Shown piece after piece: positions 12,017 to 13,428 of a stretch of DNA of 13,428 nucleotides. The position numbers were made by a program, and so were the translations under genes. The DNA is from Limisphaerales bacterium (GTDB lineage Bacteria > Verrucomicrobiota > Verrucomicrobiia > Limisphaerales > UBA8199): the NCBI GenBank assembly GCA_025356925.1, contig JANXQE010000170.1, forward strand, positions 1-13,428. The letters are read 5' to 3'. Under the pieces are notes generated by a model. That model did no database searches, had not been told where the DNA came from, and saw nothing but the letters and a program-made list of their open reading frames with translations. The first letter of the stretch is position 1. Each line of letters begins with the position of its first letter.

Positions 12017-13428
12017 TTAGGGAGTGTTCGACGCGGGCTTGGGCGCGTTCGTTGCGTTGGTCGTTGCGACAGGTTTGCGCAGAAGCTCACCGAAATCGGG
12101 CAAGAGCTCATACTTTTTCTCCCAGGGCGTATACATGAACCCGCGCACCTTACGCGTTTGTCGCGCGATCTGCAACCACCCCTCAACGTCTTTCAAATCC
12201 GGCGCGTCATAGTAGCATGCCACCAGAGTCCGAAATCCCTGATCGGCGAAGAAGCGCAGGCTGGCCTCTCGTGGTTCACCCCCCCAGACCGCCATGAGGA
12301 GATTCTTCGGGACGTGCGTCCAGGAGTCCGTGAAATCGCCGTTCACCAGGTAGTATTTGCCGTGCGCGTTATGATTCGGGTCGAGCATGTCCGACCAGAT
12401 ATAAAGCTCAACGCTGGGGATATGGTTGCGGAGGATGGCGGCCTCTCGGGTAATGCACTCGCCCAGCAGTTCACCCATATTGCGCCCCTGACAAGCCTGG
12501 CACGTGCCGCCCATGCGAATCTCATCTGCGTTGAGCAACACACTTCGCGGCTGCAGATGTTCGGCCAGCAACTTCGCTTCATGATCGAAAATTTCATAAA
12601 GCTCAGGCTCGGCCATGCAAACTGTAACTTGCGAGTCGTTGATGAGCATCGAGTGATACCAACTGACCCGCAGCCGATCGCCATCGTGGATGCGGCCACC
12701 GGGCAGAACCGTTAGGGCCAAGGCTTCCGTATCGTCCCGAAACGGGTTGAGTTGCGCGTCCTGAAGCGGCGCGTAATCCTTTCCTTCCGAATAAACCAAA
12801 GACCCGTCCGCATTCAGCACCTTTACTGGCGTTCCCGGCCGATGCAGCACGTTGACGGGGCCAACTTCCTCCACACTCCAGTCGTCGAGCCAAATCTTCC
12901 CGGCTTTGCCGCCCCAAAGTCCCGCATACAAAGAGACTTTGTCGAGTTCCAGACTATTGAAGAGCATGGTCAGCTTCCGCCAGTCGCTGGTGGCGGGCAC
13001 GTGGAAGTCGCGCGGAGCCAACGCTCGGTCCCCCGCCAGCACCTGGACCCGGAACGCGTTCGCCGGCTCAAGGTTTTCGGTTTTTACCCAGACACTCACC
13101 CGATAGCAGCGATGGGGCTGCACTTTCACTGACTGCATTACCCGGCCGTGGCCATATTGATTGGCGGTGAACTTTTCCAAGCGCAACGAGGCTTTCCCGC
13201 TATGCCGCGTTTCGGTGTCCGCAAAACTGATTTCCCCGGGTTGATCGCAGAAGTCGAACCCTTTGAAACTGTTCCCGTTAAACTCCTCGAATCCGCCGTT
13301 TTTGAAGTCAACGTCGTTCGCCTCGGCCGGGCGCGCTTCACCTCCTTTTACGAGGAAAGGCGCGTCTTGCACCGGCAATCCCTCAGCGAGGTTGCGGTTG
13401 TGCGCGAGGGCGCCGCCGCCGTAGCCGA
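12017..13428 (-). CDS. GH20-like glycoside hydrolase with carbohydrate-binding-type insert, 5' end beyond right edge
   Basis: The frame is open through the right edge: 469 residues are visible, and codons upstream of TTG 13378 still read family-like sequence (GYGGGALAHNRNLAEG), so this is not the start. Visible residues about 36-190 form a beta-sandwich (FKNGGFEEFNGNSFKGFDF, SGKASLRLEKF, CYRVSVWVKTENL, KIWLDDWSVEEVG) like CBM4/9- or galactose-binding modules. Residues about 245-450 resume a TIM-barrel pattern: LLNADEIRMGGTCQACQG (297-314), VELYIWSDMLDPNHNAHG (339-356), AVWGGEPREASLRFF (379-393), RGFMYTPWEKKYELLPDFG (428-446). ADE at 300-302 may be the catalytic Asp-Glu pair of GH20-like enzymes, which act on beta-hexosaminides; the exact family is uncertain. 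The sandwich seems to sit inside the barrel. The C-terminus is a Thr/Asn/Ala/Pro-rich tail. It is the first visible gene of the NAGPA-CotH operon. Confidence 0.82.
   Translation of the reverse strand, partial: GYGGGALAHNRNLAEGLPVQDAPFLVKGGEARPAEANDVDFKNGGFEEFNGNSFKGFDFCDQPGEISFADTETRHSGKASLRLEKFTANQYGHGRVMQSVKVQPHRCYRVSVWVKTENLEPANAFRVQVLAGDRALAPRDFHVPATSDWRKLTMLFNSLELDKVSLYAGLWGGKAGKIWLDDWSVEEVGPVNVLHRPGTPVKVLNADGSLVYSEGKDYAPLQDAQLNPFRDDTEALALTVLPGGRIHDGDRLRVSWYHSMLINDSQVTVCMAEPELYEIFDHEAKLLAEHLQPRSVLLNADEIRMGGTCQACQGRNMGELLGECITREAAILRNHIPSVELYIWSDMLDPNHNAHGKYYLVNGDFTDSWTHVPKNLLMAVWGGEPREASLRFFADQGFRTLVACYYDAPDLKDVEGWLQIARQTRKVRGFMYTPWEKKYELLPDFGELLRKPVATTNATNAPKPASNTP

Noticed and set aside
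12158..12715. Plus-strand open frame of 185 codons
   Set aside because: It is antisense to the glycoside hydrolase; no domain is recognisable.
13376..13378. TTG as the start of the glycoside hydrolase
   Set aside because: Sixteen further in-frame codons to the window edge read as family-like sequence with no stop, so the true start is outside.

Overview
The window reads as chromosomal DNA of a Verrucomicrobiota bacterium, probably a soil or freshwater member of the Pedosphaera/Limisphaerales type. This is inferred from family content, not from a marker gene. The signs are prepilin-leader proteins of the AFTLIELLVVIAIIAILAG type with a C-terminal DGSV or DGHV motif, a CotH-kinase protein with the PHGMDQLF variant motif, a kumamolisin-type S53 protease, and a C-terminal beta domain typical of secreted verrucomicrobial proteins. 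Every convincing gene lies on the minus strand, so genes are read from right to left. No rRNA, tRNA, CRISPR array, integrase or intact transposase was seen.

Right block (13428 to 7865), one tight operon: a GH20-like glycoside hydrolase cut by the right edge, two tandem paralogous phosphodiester glycosidases (NAGPA/DUF2233, related to the mannose-6-phosphate uncovering enzyme), and a CotH-kinase family protein with a C-terminal beta-sandwich. Gaps are 9 nt, then 3 nt, then 3 nt, so translational coupling is likely. The last three have recognisable signal sequences. A reasonable inference is that the block attaches, trims or removes phosphate-linked sugars on envelope or extracellular polymers.

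Middle block (7815 to 3372): after a 139-nt gap holding a good sigma70-like promoter come a type II secretion/type IV pilus-like pseudopilin, a membrane-anchored protein of unknown function, a second pseudopilin with an unusual Asp at mature position 5, a third, multidomain NAGPA protein (NAGPA, Fn3, galactose-binding-like sandwich, C-terminal beta domain), and a 75-residue single-span membrane protein.

Left block (3272 to 1) looks more decayed or rearranged. It has a remnant of a Tat-exported glycosyl-hydrolase-like protein with a beta-galactosidase trimerisation-type domain. A twin-arginine start is joined out of frame to the middle of the protein, and the C-terminus also seems to be spliced by a deletion. 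Next come a repeat-bearing gap, a 178-residue protein with a Rossmann-like strand pattern and unknown function, a 419-nt gene-free stretch with hairpins, and the 5' two-thirds of a kumamolisin-like serine-carboxyl protease cut by the left edge. The protease carries its Glu/Asp pair and oxyanion Asp, but the catalytic Ser lies outside.

The most notable features are three NAGPA-domain proteins within 9 kb, two of them coupled to a CotH kinase and a GH20-like hydrolase, and the doubly deleted hydrolase remnant.
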